A DNA stretch of 64,000 nucleotides from Agromyces rhizosphaerae (GCF_027925245.1 NZ_BSDP01000001.1:1612001-1676000); one strand, 5' to 3'. Shown: positions 43,398-53,649, counted from the first letter of the stretch. Program-made: numbers and translations. The notes: a model not told the origin generated them from the letters alone.

Positions 43398-44531
43398 GTG
43401 GCAGCCCCCGAGACCGACCCCACTGCACCGATGGTGCAGATCCTCACGCCCGACGGCGTGATCGCCCCGAGCGCGGAGGCGGAGCCGTACGCGGAGCTCG
43501 TCGAGGGACTCGACGATTCGACGCTGGAGACGTTCTACCGCGACATGGTGCGCTCGCGGCGCCTCGACATCATGGGCGCGAACCTGCAGCGCCAGGGTCA
43601 GCTCGCACTCTGGGTGCCGAGCCACGGCCAGGAGGCGGCCCAGGTCGGATCGGCTCGCGCCGCGCGCACGCAGGACCACATCTTCCCCTCCTATCGCGAA
43701 CACGTCGTCGGCATGATCCGCGGCCTCGACCCCGTGCGCATCATGGCGTTGCTGCGCGGCGCGACGCTCGGCGGGTGGGACCCGGCCGAGACCGGCAACT
43801 TCCACCTCTACACGCTGGTGCTCGCGTCGCAGACGCTGCACGCGACCGGGTACGCGATGGGCCTCCGGTTCGACGGGCTGGTCGGCACGGGCGACCCGGA
43901 GACCGACACCGCCGTGCTGGTCTACTACGGCGACGGCTCCACGTCGCAGGGCGACGCGAGCGAGGCGCTCGTGTTCGGTTCGAGCTTCCAGACGCCGCAG
44001 GTCTACTTCATCCAGAACAACCAGTGGGCGATCTCGGTGCCGGTCCAGCGACAGTCGCGAGTGCCGCTCGCGCAACGAGGACCCGGATTCGGCATGCCCG
44101 GCATCCGCATCGACGGCAACGACGTGCTCGCCAGCTACGCGGTCACGCGCACCGCCATGGAGCAGGCCCGTGCCGGCGAGGGCCCCAGCCTGATCGAGGC
44201 GCTCACGTACCGCATGGGCGCCCACACGACCGCCGACGACCCGACCAAGTACCGCCCCGAGGGCGAGCTCGAGTCGTGGATCGCGCGCGACCCGATCTCG
44301 CGGTACCGCACCTGGCTCGAGGGCCGGGGTGCGTCGGAGGCGTTCTTCGACCAGGCCGACGCCGACGCAGACGACTACGCGGCCGACGTGCGCCGCCGCA
44401 CGCTCGAGCTGCAGGCGCCGTCACGCCCGGCGATCTTCGAGCACGTGTACTCCGAGCCGCATCCGCTCATGGCCCAGCAGGCCGAGTGGCTCGAGCGCTA
44501 CGAGGCCGGCTTCGAGGGAGGCGCCGCATGA
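43398..44531 (+). CDS. Branched-chain 2-oxoacid dehydrogenase E1 alpha subunit
   Basis: 377 residues. Thiamine-pyrophosphate motif GDGSTSQGDASEALVFG and the neighbouring FIQNNQWAISVPVQRQ identify E1 alpha; MGAHTTADDPTKYR is typical of the branched-chain/pyruvate type. Decarboxylates the keto acid with E1 beta. GTG 43398 follows its own -10 box. Overlaps the E1 beta gene by 4 nt. Pyruvate specificity cannot be excluded. Confidence 0.9.
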   Translation: MAAPETDPTAPMVQILTPDGVIAPSAEAEPYAELVEGLDDSTLETFYRDMVRSRRLDIMGANLQRQGQLALWVPSHGQEAAQVGSARAARTQDHIFPSYREHVVGMIRGLDPVRIMALLRGATLGGWDPAETGNFHLYTLVLASQTLHATGYAMGLRFDGLVGTGDPETDTAVLVYYGDGSTSQGDASEALVFGSSFQTPQVYFIQNNQWAISVPVQRQSRVPLAQRGPGFGMPGIRIDGNDVLASYAVTRTAMEQARAGEGPSLIEALTYRMGAHTTADDPTKYRPEGELESWIARDPISRYRTWLEGRGASEAFFDQADADADDYAADVRRRTLELQAPSRPAIFEHVYSEPHPLMAQQAEWLERYEAGFEGGAA

Positions 44532-45658
44532 CCCGCGAGGTACGTGAACGCGACCAGGTCGACGAGGTGCCCCCGGTGGTCGCCGCGCCGCCCGCTCCCC
44601 CGGCCCCGGGCACCCCGGGCGAGAGCCGAGCGGATGCCTCCGAGGCGGCCGAGGCCGACGCGCCTGCGCCCGAGCTGCTCGGGGTGCAGTCGATGCCCAT
44701 GGGCAAGGCGATCAACGCCGGGCTCCGCAAGGCGCTCGCCGACGACCCGAAGGTGCTCCTCATGGGCGAGGACATCGGACCGCTCGGCGGCGTCTTCCGC
44801 GTGACCGAGGGGCTCCACGCCGAGTTCGGCGGCGACCGCGTGATCGACTCGCCGCTCGCCGAGTCGGGCATCGTCGGCACGGCCATCGGCCTCGCGATGC
44901 GCGGCTACCGCCCGGTGCTCGAGATCCAGTTCGACGGGTTCGTCTTCCCCGCATTCGACCAGATCACCACGCAGCTCGGCCGCCAGAACCTGCGCCACGA
45001 CGGCCGCATGCCGATGCCGGTCGTCATCCGTATCCCCTACGGCGGTCACATCGGCTCGATCGAGCACCACCAGGAGAGCCCCGAGGCGTACTTCACGCAC
45101 ACCCCCGGCATCCGGGTCGTGAGCCCCTCGTCGCCGCACGACGCGTACTGGATGATCCAGGAGGCCATCGCCTCGAACGACCCCGTGATCTTCTTCGAGC
45201 CCAAGAGCCGCTACTGGCCGAAGGGCCCGGTCGACCTCGACCACGCGGGCATCGCACTGCATTCCTCACGGGTCATGCGTCGCGGCACGGACGTCACGGT
45301 GGTCGGCCACGGCGCCATGGTCGCCACGCTGCTGCAGGCCGCCGACATCGCCGAGCAGGAGGGGCGCAGCCTCGAGGTCGTCGACCTCCGGTCGCTCTCC
45401 CCCATCGACTACGGCCCGCTCGTCGACTCGGTGCAGCGCACCGGGCGCCTCGTGGTCGCCCAGGAGGCGGTCGGCTTCACGAGCCTCGGCTCCGAGGTCG
45501 CCGCGACCATCGCCGAGCGCTGCTTCTACTCGCTCGAGGCACCCGTGCTGCGGGTCTCGAGCTTCGACACGCCCTTCCCGCCCGCCGCGCTCGAGGCGGA
45601 CTACCTGCCGAGCCCCGACCGCGTGCTCGAAGCCGTCGACCGCGCGCTCGCCTACTGA
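44528..45658 (+). CDS. 2-oxoacid dehydrogenase E1 beta subunit with extended N-terminus
   Basis: 376 residues. The catalytic part starts near residue 53 ([16 protein letters not shown]) and shows [25 protein letters not shown], and [24 protein letters not shown]. Before it is a Pro/Ala/Glu-rich extension of about 50 residues absent from ordinary E1 beta. The ATG is well supported by GAGGGAGG and the 4-nt overlap with E1 alpha. The E2 gene follows 32 bp downstream. Confidence 0.9.
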   Translation: MTREVRERDQVDEVPPVVAAPPAPPAPGTPGESRADASEAAEADAPAPELLGVQSMPMGKAINAGLRKALADDPKVLLMGEDIGPLGGVFRVTEGLHAEFGGDRVIDSPLAESGIVGTAIGLAMRGYRPVLEIQFDGFVFPAFDQITTQLGRQNLRHDGRMPMPVVIRIPYGGHIGSIEHHQESPEAYFTHTPGIRVVSPSSPHDAYWMIQEAIASNDPVIFFEPKSRYWPKGPVDLDHAGIALHSSRVMRRGTDVTVVGHGAMVATLLQAADIAEQEGRSLEVVDLRSLSPIDYGPLVDSVQRTGRLVVAQEAVGFTSLGSEVAATIAERCFYSLEAPVLRVSSFDTPFPPAALEADYLPSPDRVLEAVDRALAY

Positions 45659-45690
45659 GTGCCACGCACCGAAGCGCACCGAGGAGCACG

Positions 45691-47061
45691 ATGACCGAGA
45701 TGCAGTTCCCCCTCCCCGACGTCGGCGAGGGACTGACCGAGGCCGAGATCGTCTCGTGGCGCGTCGCGCCGGGCGACCGCATCGAGCTCGACCAGGTGTT
45801 CGTCGAGATCGAGACCGCGAAGTCGCTCGTCGAGCTGCCGAGCCCCACCGAGGGCGTCGTGAGCAAGCTGCTCGTCGAGGTCGGGCAGACGGTCGACGTG
45901 GGCACCCCGATCGTGGCGGTGCAGACGGATGCCGCGGGCGGCATGGATTCCCCGAGCGAGGCGCCGGCACCGTCGGAGGCGGCCCAGGTCGCCGCGGACA
46001 CCGCGTCGACCGTCGCGTCGGAGCCCGAGCCCGAGGCATCCGGTGCCGTGCTCGTCGGCCACGGCAGCTCCGGGCCCGCCTCGAGCCGCCGCAAGCGCCA
46101 CCCCGCTCCCCCGGTCGCGCACGAGCACTTCGCCGAGCCGGCTCCCGCGCCGTCGGCCGGCGTGCCGACCAAGGTGGCGGGCGCGCGCACCGAGTCGGAC
46201 GTGCCGGTGATCGCGAAGCCGCCGATCCGCAAGCTCGCGAAGGACCTCGGGGTCGACCTCAACCGGGTCACCGCGACCGGTCCGATCGGCGAGATCACGC
46301 GCGACGACGTGATCCGCGAGGCCTCGCAGGCCAGCGTGTTCCGCAACATCCAGACGCCCGAGACGCCGTCGGACCGCGAGCACCGCGTGCCGGTGAAGGG
46401 CGTGCGCAAGGCGATCGCCGCGGCGATGGTCGAGAGCGCATACTCCGCGCCGCATGTGAGCGTGTTCGTCGACGTGGACGCCACCCGCACGATGGAGTAC
46501 GTGAAGCGCCTGAAGGCCTCCCCCGACTTCGCGGGCGTGAAGGTCTCGCCGCTGCTGATCATGGCCAAGGCGATGATCTGGGCGGTGCGGCGCAACCCGA
46601 CCGCGAACGCGCAGTGGACCGACCGCGAGATCGTGGTCAAGCACTACGTGAACCTCGGCGTGGCGGCGGCGACGCCGCGCGGTCTGATCGTGCCGAACGT
46701 GAAGGAGGCGCAGGCCATGAGCATGGTCGAGCTCGCCACGGCGCTCGAGCAGCTCACCCTGACCGCGCGTGAGGGCAAGACGCAGCCGGCCGAGATGCAG
46801 GGCGGCACGATCACCATCACGAACATCGGGGTCTTCGGCATGGACACCGGCACGCCGATCCTGAACCCCGGCGAGGTCGCGATCGTGGCGCTCGGCACGA
46901 TCAAGCAGAAGCCGTGGGTGGTCGACGGCGAGGTCCGCCCGCGGTTCGTGACCACGATCGGTGCGTCGTTCGACCACCGCGTGGTCGACGGCGACGTGGC
47001 GTCGCGGTTCCTCGCCGACGTGGCGGCGATCATCGAGGAACCCGCGCTGCTGCTGGAGTAG
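45691..47061 (+). CDS. Dihydrolipoamide acyltransferase (E2)
   Basis: 456 residues. One lipoyl domain with Lys44 in [11 protein letters not shown], a Pro/Ala-rich linker, a peripheral subunit-binding domain ([31 protein letters not shown], near 175-210) and the catalytic domain ending in [17 protein letters not shown]. Transfers the acyl group to CoA. No E3 (lipoamide dehydrogenase) gene follows, so E3 must come from elsewhere. Likely co-transcribed with E1 genes. Confidence 0.93.
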   Translation: MTEMQFPLPDVGEGLTEAEIVSWRVAPGDRIELDQVFVEIETAKSLVELPSPTEGVVSKLLVEVGQTVDVGTPIVAVQTDAAGGMDSPSEAPAPSEAAQVAADTASTVASEPEPEASGAVLVGHGSSGPASSRRKRHPAPPVAHEHFAEPAPAPSAGVPTKVAGARTESDVPVIAKPPIRKLAKDLGVDLNRVTATGPIGEITRDDVIREASQASVFRNIQTPETPSDREHRVPVKGVRKAIAAAMVESAYSAPHVSVFVDVDATRTMEYVKRLKASPDFAGVKVSPLLIMAKAMIWAVRRNPTANAQWTDREIVVKHYVNLGVAAATPRGLIVPNVKEAQAMSMVELATALEQLTLTAREGKTQPAEMQGGTITITNIGVFGMDTGTPILNPGEVAIVALGTIKQKPWVVDGEVRPRFVTTIGASFDHRVVDGDVASRFLADVAAIIEEPALLLE

Positions 47062-47085
47062 CGCGGCCGCTCCGGCGGGACTCCC

Positions 47086-47670
47086 CTACTCGGCCTGCGG
47101 CTGCTCGGGGTGGTCGGCTGCGGGACCGGTGGCCGGGGTCTCGGCGACGATCGCCTGCAGCGCACCGGTCGTCGGCAGGTGCCGCTCGTACCGGCGCATG
47201 TTCGCGTCGCGCGCGATCTCGTGCATGCCCGCCGCGCGCATCGCGCGCGTGGCCGGCACGTTGGTCGCCTCCGCGTCGGCTCGGGCGCGCGCCGCACCGT
47301 TGGCGGCGGCGACGCCCAGGGCGAGCTTCACGGCCTCGGTGGCGAGGCCCTGCCCGCGCACCGCCGGGACGAGGGCGAAGGCGAACTCGACCGTGCCGGT
47401 GGCATCCGGGGGGCCGTAGAAGATGACAGCGCCGACCGCGGCGCCGGTGCCGCCGCGGCGCACCAGGTACGGACCGAACGGGGCGGGGTCGCCCTCCTTC
47501 TCGACGATGTCGAGGAATGCGCGCACGAGTTCGATCTCGTCGGCGAAGGCGTATCCGCCCTCCCACCCCTCACCGGGTGCGCGATCGCCGTCCAGGACGC
47601 GGTGGGCTTCGGCGACGGTGAACGGGTGCAGCGTGAGCTGGGTGGTCGTCGTCGTATCCACGTCATTCAC
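47086..47670 (-). CDS. GNAT-family N-acetyltransferase
   Basis: 194 residues. Acetyl-CoA-binding motif A appears as VEFAFALVPAVRGQGLATEAVKLALGVAAANGA; the following NVPATRAMRAAGMHEIAR fits motif B. Resembles RimJ-type acetyltransferases. GTG 47670 chosen; a nearby GTG at 47661 is possible. Convergent with the E2 gene, divergent from znuA. Substrate unknown. Confidence 0.82.
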   Translation of the reverse strand: MNDVDTTTTTQLTLHPFTVAEAHRVLDGDRAPGEGWEGGYAFADEIELVRAFLDIVEKEGDPAPFGPYLVRRGGTGAAVGAVIFYGPPDATGTVEFAFALVPAVRGQGLATEAVKLALGVAAANGAARARADAEATNVPATRAMRAAGMHEIARDANMRRYERHLPTTGALQAIVAETPATGPAADHPEQPQAE

Positions 47671-47766
47671 TCTTTCACGCCACGACGGCGACACGCCAGA
47701 ACGTTCCACAATGCGTCACTCCTCGTGCACTCGACGGACACACCACCGTAGGCACAACGCATGAGT

Positions 47767-47795
47767 TTGACAATCATTATCAATAAGCCTACGCT
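47767..47795 (+). promoter_or_regulatory. Zur box overlapping the znu promoter
   Basis: TTGACAATCATTATCAA (47767-47783) is a near-perfect palindrome matching the actinobacterial Zur operator. It overlaps a consensus -35 TTGACA (47767-47772); the -10 TACGCT (47790-47795) follows at 17 bp, and ends seven nucleotides before ATG 47803. Zinc-bound Zur would block RNA polymerase directly. Confidence 0.85.
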
Positions 47796-47802
47796 CGCTG
47801 TC

Positions 47803-48885
47803 ATGCGCCCCGTCACGCTTCCATTCCTCGCTGCCCTCGCGACCGGTGCGGTCGTCCTCTCCGGCTGCTCGGCCGCATCGACCGACACCGCCGGCTCGAC
47901 GCCCTCCGTCGTCGCCACGACCACCCAGGTCGCCGACTTCACCCGCGAGCTCGCGGGGGAGCAGGTGGAGCTCACGCAGCTCGTCAGCCCGAACCAGAGC
48001 GCGCACGACTTCGACCCGTCGGCCGCGCAGCTGCTCGCGCTCACGAACGCCGATGCGCTCGTCATCAACGGAGGAGGCCTGGAGACCTGGCTCGACGACG
48101 CGATCGACGCCTCGGGCTTCGACGGCGTCGTGATCGACGCGAGCACCGGCATCGAGCTCGTCGCGGGCGGTCACGACCACGACCACGATGACGAGGACCA
48201 CGCGGACGAGGACGAGCACTCGGACGACGAGGAGCACGCCGAGGACGAGCACTCCGACGAGGAGCACGCCGACGACGAGCACACGGACGAGGACGAGCAC
48301 GCCCACGAGGAGGGCAACCCGCACATCTGGACCGATCCCGTGCTCGCCGCCGAGATGGTGGAGAACATCGCGGCCGGCCTCGCCGACCTGGACGCCATCG
48401 ACTCGGGCGCGCTCGACGCCTCGGAGGCCGAGTACCTCGCCGAGCTCGATGCGCTCGACGCCTGGATCCACGACAGCGTCGACCAGGTGCCCGCGGAGGA
48501 GCGCCTGCTCGTCACCAACCACGACGCCTTCACCTACTTCGTCGCCGCGTACGACATCACCTACGTCGGCAGCGTCATCCCCGGATTCGACGACAACGCC
48601 GAGCCGAGCGCGGCGGAGCTCGACGAGCTGATCGCCGCGATCATCGAGACCGGCGTGCAGGCCGTCTTCTCGGAGCAGTCGATCGCGCCCGATGCGGCCG
48701 AGACGATCGCCCGGGAGGCCGGCGTGGAGGTGTACACCGGCGACGACGCGCTGTACGGCGACTCCCTCGGCGTCGCGGGGAGCGACGGCGAGACCTACCT
48801 CGGCAGCCAGGTGCACAACGTGCGACTGATCGTGAGCTCGTGGGGCGTCGAGGCGGCCGACCTGCCGTCGATCCTGCAAGACTGA
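47803..48885 (+). CDS. znuA: Zinc ABC transporter substrate-binding lipoprotein
   Basis: 360 residues. Signal peptide with lipobox VLSGC, then the ZnuA/TroA fold: SPNQSAHDFDPSAAQ provides the first histidine, NPHIWTDPV the second, LLVTNHDAF the third. A His/Asp/Glu-rich loop of about 50 residues (from GGHDHDHDDED to EHAHEEG, near 125-180) captures Zn2+, longer than in most homologs. ATG 47803 chosen because it follows the -10 box; an upstream in-frame ATG at 47761 overlaps the Zur box. First gene of the zinc uptake operon. Confidence 0.95.
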   Translation: MRPVTLPFLAALATGAVVLSGCSAASTDTAGSTPSVVATTTQVADFTRELAGEQVELTQLVSPNQSAHDFDPSAAQLLALTNADALVINGGGLETWLDDAIDASGFDGVVIDASTGIELVAGGHDHDHDDEDHADEDEHSDDEEHAEDEHSDEEHADDEHTDEDEHAHEEGNPHIWTDPVLAAEMVENIAAGLADLDAIDSGALDASEAEYLAELDALDAWIHDSVDQVPAEERLLVTNHDAFTYFVAAYDITYVGSVIPGFDDNAEPSAAELDELIAAIIETGVQAVFSEQSIAPDAAETIAREAGVEVYTGDDALYGDSLGVAGSDGETYLGSQVHNVRLIVSSWGVEAADLPSILQD

Positions 48886-48889
48886 TCGC

Positions 48890-49633
48890 ATGAACGCTCC
48901 CGTCCTGCACCTCGACCGGGCCGCCTTCGCGTACGGCGCCACGGTCGGGGTGCAGGGCGTCACGATCGACGTGGCACCGGGCGAGGCGGTCGCGCTCATC
49001 GGCCCGAACGGTGCGGGCAAGTCCACGGTGCTGAAGGGCATCCTCGGGCTCGTGCCCCTCACTGCGGGTGATATGCAGCGCGCGGCATCCGTCGCCTCGC
49101 TGCCGCAGTCCGCCGAGCTCGACCCCGAGTTCCCCATCACGCTCCGCCAGGTCGTGATGCAGGGCCGCTACCGCTCGATGGGGTGGCTGCGGATGCCGGG
49201 CGGGCGCGATCGCGCGGCCGTCGCGGCGGCCCTCGAGGCCGTCGGGCTCGCGGACCGCGCAGGCACCCGCTTCGGCGACCTCTCCGGCGGGCAGCGACAG
49301 CGCGGACTCCTCGCACGCGCACTCGCATCCGAGCCCGGGCTGCTGCTGCTCGACGAGCCCTTCAACGGCCTCGACCAGCCCAATCGCGACGCCCTGCTCC
49401 AGACCGTGCACGACCTGAAGTCCCGCGGCATCGCGGTGCTCATCTCGACGCACGATCTCGACCTGGCCCGTGAGACCTGCGACACCGCGCTGTTCCTGAA
49501 CCGATCGCAGCTCGCCTGCGGACCCGTCGCCGAGACCCTCACCCTCGAGACCGTGCAGGAGTGCTTCGGCGACGTCGGCGTCGAGGTCGACGAGCACACG
49601 CTCGTCGTGCCCGACCACGAGGGGCGCGAGTGA
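48890..49633 (+). CDS. znuC: Zinc ABC transporter ATPase
   Basis: 247 residues. Walker [16 protein letters not shown], signature LSGGQRQRG, Walker [13 protein letters not shown] and H-loop STHDLDLA. Powers zinc import with the two permeases downstream. 4 nt after the znuA stop. Part of the Zur-controlled operon. Confidence 0.94.
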   Translation: MNAPVLHLDRAAFAYGATVGVQGVTIDVAPGEAVALIGPNGAGKSTVLKGILGLVPLTAGDMQRAASVASLPQSAELDPEFPITLRQVVMQGRYRSMGWLRMPGGRDRAAVAAALEAVGLADRAGTRFGDLSGGQRQRGLLARALASEPGLLLLDEPFNGLDQPNRDALLQTVHDLKSRGIAVLISTHDLDLARETCDTALFLNRSQLACGPVAETLTLETVQECFGDVGVEVDEHTLVVPDHEGRE

Positions 49634-49667
49634 CCGTGCGCCACCGCGCACGGCGGGGGAGTGGCGC

Positions 49668-50606
49668 ATGACGCTCGACCAGATGCTGTTCGGGGCATAT
49701 GCGCTGCCGTTCATGTCGCGAGCGCTCATCGCGATGCTCGCGCTCGCGATCGTGGCGGGCCTCATCGGCGTGCTCGTGAACCTCCGCGGGCTCGAGTTCA
49801 TCAGCGACGGCCTCACCCACGCGGTCTTCCCCGGGCTCGCGATCGGCTTCATCGCCGGCGGTGAGCCGGGCCTCGTGATCGGCGCCACGATCGCCGCCGT
49901 CGCCGCGGCGGTCGTGCTGACGCTCGTCTCGCGCGCCGGGGTGGCCTCCGACTCCGCCATCGCCATCGTGCTGACCGGTGCGTTCAGCGTCGGCGTGATC
50001 GCGGTGTCGGGCGGGTCGGACTTCGCCGGGCAGCTGGAGACGCTGCTCTTCGGGCGCCTGCTCACCATCGATGCGGCGACCGTGCCGCTGCTGCTCGTGG
50101 TGTGCGGCATCGCGCTGGCGCTCACGTGGGGAACGCGTTCGCGCCAGCTGTTCCGTGCCTTCGACCCGGTCGGCAGCGAGGCGGCGGGCGTGCGTCCGCT
50201 CGCGACCGACCTCGTGCTCAACACGTCGATCGCTCTGGTGGTCGTCGCGGCCTCGAGCACGGTGGGCAGCCTGCTCGTGCTCGCCGTGCTGATCGTGCCG
50301 GGCGCCGTCGCGCGGCTCGTGACGACGAGCCTGCTCGCGCTCTTCCCCGTGGCCGGTGCGTTCGCCGCGCTCGCGTCGTGGCTCGGGCTCTCGATCGGGT
50401 TCGGCGTCTCCGTCGGCGCGGGCATCGACCTGCCGGGCGGTTCCACCGTGGTGGCCGTGTTCGTGGCGGGCTACGCACTCGTGCTCGTCGCACGGCTGCT
50501 CGTCGACCGCGTCCGCGCTCGGGGACGAGGGCGCGCGGGCGCGCCGTCCGGCACCGCCGACCGGGCCGGGGGAGTGGCGGAGCAGGCCGGGGGAGTGGTC
50601 GCATGA
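49668..50606 (+). CDS. znuB: Zinc ABC transporter permease, first copy
   Basis: 312 residues with about eight hydrophobic helices and the metal-permease block [20 protein letters not shown]. The C-terminal tail has duplicated [12 protein letters not shown]. Overlaps the next permease by 4 nt, implying a heterodimeric channel. Zur operon. Confidence 0.92.
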   Translation: MTLDQMLFGAYALPFMSRALIAMLALAIVAGLIGVLVNLRGLEFISDGLTHAVFPGLAIGFIAGGEPGLVIGATIAAVAAAVVLTLVSRAGVASDSAIAIVLTGAFSVGVIAVSGGSDFAGQLETLLFGRLLTIDAATVPLLLVVCGIALALTWGTRSRQLFRAFDPVGSEAAGVRPLATDLVLNTSIALVVVAASSTVGSLLVLAVLIVPGAVARLVTTSLLALFPVAGAFAALASWLGLSIGFGVSVGAGIDLPGGSTVVAVFVAGYALVLVARLLVDRVRARGRGRAGAPSGTADRAGGVAEQAGGVVA

Positions 50607-51445
50607 GCTACTTCGAGCGCGCACTCGTCGCGGCGATCGTGATCGGCGCGGTCTGCGGCCTGGTCGGTTCGCTGGTCGTGCTGCGCCGGCGCGTGTTCTT
50701 CGCGCAGGCGCTCACGCACGGCACCTTCCCCGGTGCGGTGGCCGCCGCGGCGCTCGGCGTCGCCGTGCCGATCGGCGCCGCCGTGGCATCCGTCGTGCTC
50801 GTCGGCGTGATGCTGCTGGTCTCGCGCGTGCGCTCCCAGGGCGCGCAGGTGGCTGCCGGCATCGTCCTGACCGGCGGCTTCGCCCTCGGCGCGATGCTGC
50901 AGGCGGTGCTCCCCGACCTGCCGATCCGTGCGGAGTCCTTCCTCATCGGCTCGATCCTCACCGTCACCGAGGCCGACCTGCTGGTCTCGGGCGGGGTGCT
51001 GCTCGTGGCGGTCGTCGTGTTCGCCGCGTTCGGCAAGGAGTTCGTCTTCTCGACGTTCGACCCCGGCGGGTACCGTGCGGCCGGGTACCGTGGATGGCCC
51101 ATGGAGACCCTCGTGCTCGCCCTCATCGCGGCCGCGGTCGTGTCGTCGCTGCCCGCGGTCGGGGCGATCCTCGCGATCGCGCTCATCGCCGCGCCCGCCG
51201 CCGCAGCCCGGCTGCTCATGCCCACCGTCGGCTGGATCGTGGCGACCGCGCCGCTCATCGGTGCCGCGTCCGGGGTCGTCGGCCTGCTGATCTCGCGCGA
51301 GCTGGGCGTCGCCGCCGGCCCGGCGATCGCCCTCGTGGCCTGCGGGTTCTTCCTGGTCGCGCTCGCGGCGCGCGGCATCCGCCGCCGCTCCCCGCGCCCG
51401 CTGCACGTGCCGGTCGAGACCGCCGAGGAGGCGATCGCGCGATGA
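50603..51445 (+). CDS. Zinc ABC transporter permease, second copy
   Basis: 280 residues, eight hydrophobic helices, with the related block [19 protein letters not shown]. It pairs with the preceding permease. Overlaps zur by 4 nt. Having two ABC-3 type permeases in one operon suits a heterodimer as in Mn/Zn systems. Confidence 0.92.
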   Translation: MSYFERALVAAIVIGAVCGLVGSLVVLRRRVFFAQALTHGTFPGAVAAAALGVAVPIGAAVASVVLVGVMLLVSRVRSQGAQVAAGIVLTGGFALGAMLQAVLPDLPIRAESFLIGSILTVTEADLLVSGGVLLVAVVVFAAFGKEFVFSTFDPGGYRAAGYRGWPMETLVLALIAAAVVSSLPAVGAILAIALIAAPAAAARLLMPTVGWIVATAPLIGAASGVVGLLISRELGVAAGPAIALVACGFFLVALAARGIRRRSPRPLHVPVETAEEAIAR

Positions 51446-51849
51446 AGCGGCAGACCTGGCAGCGCGAGGCGGTGCGCGACGCACTCGATCGCACCGAGGG
51501 GTTCATCAGCGCGCAGGCGCTGCACGCCGCGCTGCACGAGGGCGGCTCGCCCATCGGCCTCGCCACGGTGTATCGGGCGCTCGCCGACCTCGCGACGACC
51601 GGCGACGCCGACTCGCTGCAGTCGCCCGAGGGCGAGGCGCTCTACCGCGCGTGCTCGACGACCGGCCACCACCACCACCTCATCTGCCGGTCGTGCGGGC
51701 GCACCGTGGAGATCGCCGCCGACGAGGTCGAGCAGTGGGCGAAGCAGGTCGCGGCGCAGCACGGCTTCACCGACGCCGCCCACGTCGTCGACGTGTTCGG
51801 GCTCTGTGCCGAGTGCACGCGCCGCGCGGCGGGCGACTCCCCCGGATAA
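51442..51849 (+). CDS. zur: Zinc uptake regulator Zur (Fur family)
   Basis: 135 residues. HTH in the N-terminal half (AQALHAALHEGGSPIGLATVYRALADL), metal site HHHHLICRSCG and C-terminal CAEC pair for structural zinc. Last gene of the operon it is predicted to repress through the 47767 box, giving autoregulation. ATG overlaps the preceding stop. Confidence 0.93.
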   Translation: MKRQTWQREAVRDALDRTEGFISAQALHAALHEGGSPIGLATVYRALADLATTGDADSLQSPEGEALYRACSTTGHHHHLICRSCGRTVEIAADEVEQWAKQVAAQHGFTDAAHVVDVFGLCAECTRRAAGDSPG

Positions 51850-51926
51850 CGAAACGATAACGACCCATGATCCGCATGCTGGCGGGGATGGCGTGAGCCG
51901 GCGACCCGTCCAGACGGACGTGAGCG

Positions 51927-51941
51927 GCCGCCTGAGGCGGC
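51927..51941 (+). terminator. GCCGCC/GGCGGC hairpin between zur and the betaine operon
   Basis: 6-bp stem with loop TGA, 78 nt after zur and 8 nt before the next -35 box. Confidence 0.45.
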
Positions 51942-51948
51942 ATCCGAC

Positions 51949-51976
51949 TTGCCCTCGACCGCGTGATCGCTAGGGT
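51949..51976 (+). promoter_or_regulatory. Promoter of the betaine transporter operon
   Basis: -35 TTGCCC (51949-51954), 16-bp spacer, -10 TAGGGT (51971-51976). Transcription would begin near 51983, leaving a leader of about 250 nt. Confidence 0.5.
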
Positions 51977-52233
51977 TGGTGCGGCCCTCCGGGGCCACCC
52001 GCCCAGCCCACGGCCCCGAGCGAGAGCGAGGGGACGAGGTCGAGCAGCGTTCCGCGCCCCAGATGGTCGCGGGTCGCGATCTCGGATGACTCGCGAGCAT
52101 CTCGGAGCACAGGTCTGCGTTCCACTCGCTCGAGTCGAGAGATCGTGCACGCCGTCGACCCCGGGCGCAAGCAATGACGCGTGCCCTCCAGCCACGAGCA
52201 TCACCGGCGTCGGGGCGCGCACGGAGACGCAAC
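51977..52233 (+). other. Long 5' leader of the betaine operon
   Basis: About 250 nt between the -10 and the start codon, with several GC-rich hairpins (for example GGCCC/GGGCC near 51983) and no convincing coding frame. I do not recognise a known riboswitch; c-di-AMP (ydaO) hallmarks are absent. It may hold an unrecognised RNA regulator. Confidence 0.4.
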
Positions 52234-53649
52234 GTGACGCACACCCCTGCAGCGAACGCCCCCATCCCCACCACCGAACCCCCCGCACTCGAGGTGCGGA
52301 ACCTCTTCAAGTTCTTCGGCCGCCGCGCCGGCGAGGCGGTCTCCCGCCTCCGCGCCGGCGCCACCCGCGACGAGCTCGCCGGCCTCGGCACCGCCGCGGT
52401 CATCGACGCCGACTTCGACGTGCGCCGCGGCGAGATCTTCGTCGTCATGGGGCTCTCGGGCTCCGGCAAGTCCACGCTCATCCGCACGCTCAACGGGCTG
52501 CTCGAGCCGACCAGCGGCACGATCACCGTCGCGGGGGAGCGCATCAGCGGCATCTCGCCCAAGCGCCTGCGCGACGTGCGCCGTCGCCGCATCTCGATGG
52601 TGTTCCAGCACTTCGCGCTGCTGCCCCACCGCACGGTGCTCGACAACGCCGCTTACGCGCTCGAGGTGCAGGGCGTGCCACTCGCCGAACGCACCGAGCG
52701 CGCCCGCACCGTGCTCGAGCGCGTCGGCCTCGCCGGCTGGGAGGACAAGCTCCCCGACGAACTCTCCGGCGGCATGAAGCAGCGCGTCGGCCTCGCCCGT
52801 GCGCTCGCCGCCGACACCGACATCCTGCTCATGGACGAGGCGTTCTCGGCGCTCGACCCGCTCATCCGCCGCGAGATGCAGGAGCAGCTCATCGAGCTGC
52901 AGCAGGAGCTCGGCAAGACCATCGTCTTCATCACCCACGACCTCAACGAGGCGATGTTCCTCGGCGACCGCATCGCGGTCATGCGCGACGGGCGCATCGT
53001 GCAGCTCGGCACCGCCGAGGAGATCCTCACCGACCCGGCCGACGACTACGTCGCCCAGTTCGTGCAGGACGTCGACCGCGCCCGCGTGCTCACCGCATCG
53101 AACGTCGTCGAGCAGGCGCGCGCCGTCATGAGCGCCTCGGCCGGCCCGCGCGCCGCGCTGCGCATCATGCGCGACCTGCAGACCTCGGTCGTCTACGTCG
53201 TCGGCGGCGGCCGGCGCCTCCTCGGCGTCGTGCGCGACCGCGACGTGCTGAAGCTCGTGCGCAACGGCGTCACGACGCTCGACTCCGCGATCGGCGACGA
53301 CCACCCCGTCGTCGGTCCCGACGAGCTGCTCTCCGACCTGCTCGGCACCTCGGTCGAGTCCGACCTGCCGATCGCGGTCGTCGACGACCAGCAGCGCCTG
53401 CTCGGCGTCGTGCCGCGCGTCACCCTGCTCGCCGCCCTCGGCAACGTCTCGACCGACACCGGCGGGCAGCCCGTGATCGAGCTGCCGCACACGACGATCC
53501 CGATGGACGTCTTCACCGAGACCCTGCACTCGACCGCGGACGGCGACGCGGAGTCGTCGGCCGGGCACGAGGCATCCGTCACCGTCCCCGCCACCGGCGC
53601 CGCCGAACTCGACGAAGCGGATGCCACGAGCGAGAGGAGCCACGCATGA
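52234..53649 (+). CDS. Glycine betaine/proline ABC transporter ATPase
   Basis: 471 residues. ProV/OpuAA type: Walker A GLSGSGKSTLIRT, Q-loop MVFQHFALLPHRT, signature LSGGMKQRVGLARAL, Walker B LLMDEAFSALD, followed by two C-terminal CBS-like segments (VVYVVGGGRRLLGVVRDRDVLK and VVDDQQRLLGVVPRVTLL) that sense ionic strength in OpuA. GTG 52234 follows GGAG. Overlaps the permease by 4 nt. Confidence 0.93.
   Translation: MTHTPAANAPIPTTEPPALEVRNLFKFFGRRAGEAVSRLRAGATRDELAGLGTAAVIDADFDVRRGEIFVVMGLSGSGKSTLIRTLNGLLEPTSGTITVAGERISGISPKRLRDVRRRRISMVFQHFALLPHRTVLDNAAYALEVQGVPLAERTERARTVLERVGLAGWEDKLPDELSGGMKQRVGLARALAADTDILLMDEAFSALDPLIRREMQEQLIELQQELGKTIVFITHDLNEAMFLGDRIAVMRDGRIVQLGTAEEILTDPADDYVAQFVQDVDRARVLTASNVVEQARAVMSASAGPRAALRIMRDLQTSVVYVVGGGRRLLGVVRDRDVLKLVRNGVTTLDSAIGDDHPVVGPDELLSDLLGTSVESDLPIAVVDDQQRLLGVVPRVTLLAALGNVSTDTGGQPVIELPHTTIPMDVFTETLHSTADGDAESSAGHEASVTVPATGAAELDEADATSERSHA

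Noticed and set aside
48170..48325. Tandem DNA repeat array
   Set aside because: Repetition is explained by a His/Asp/Glu-rich protein loop in znuA.
51977..52233. c-di-AMP (ydaO-type) riboswitch
   Set aside because: The expected conserved sequence blocks cannot be found, so no riboswitch class is assigned.
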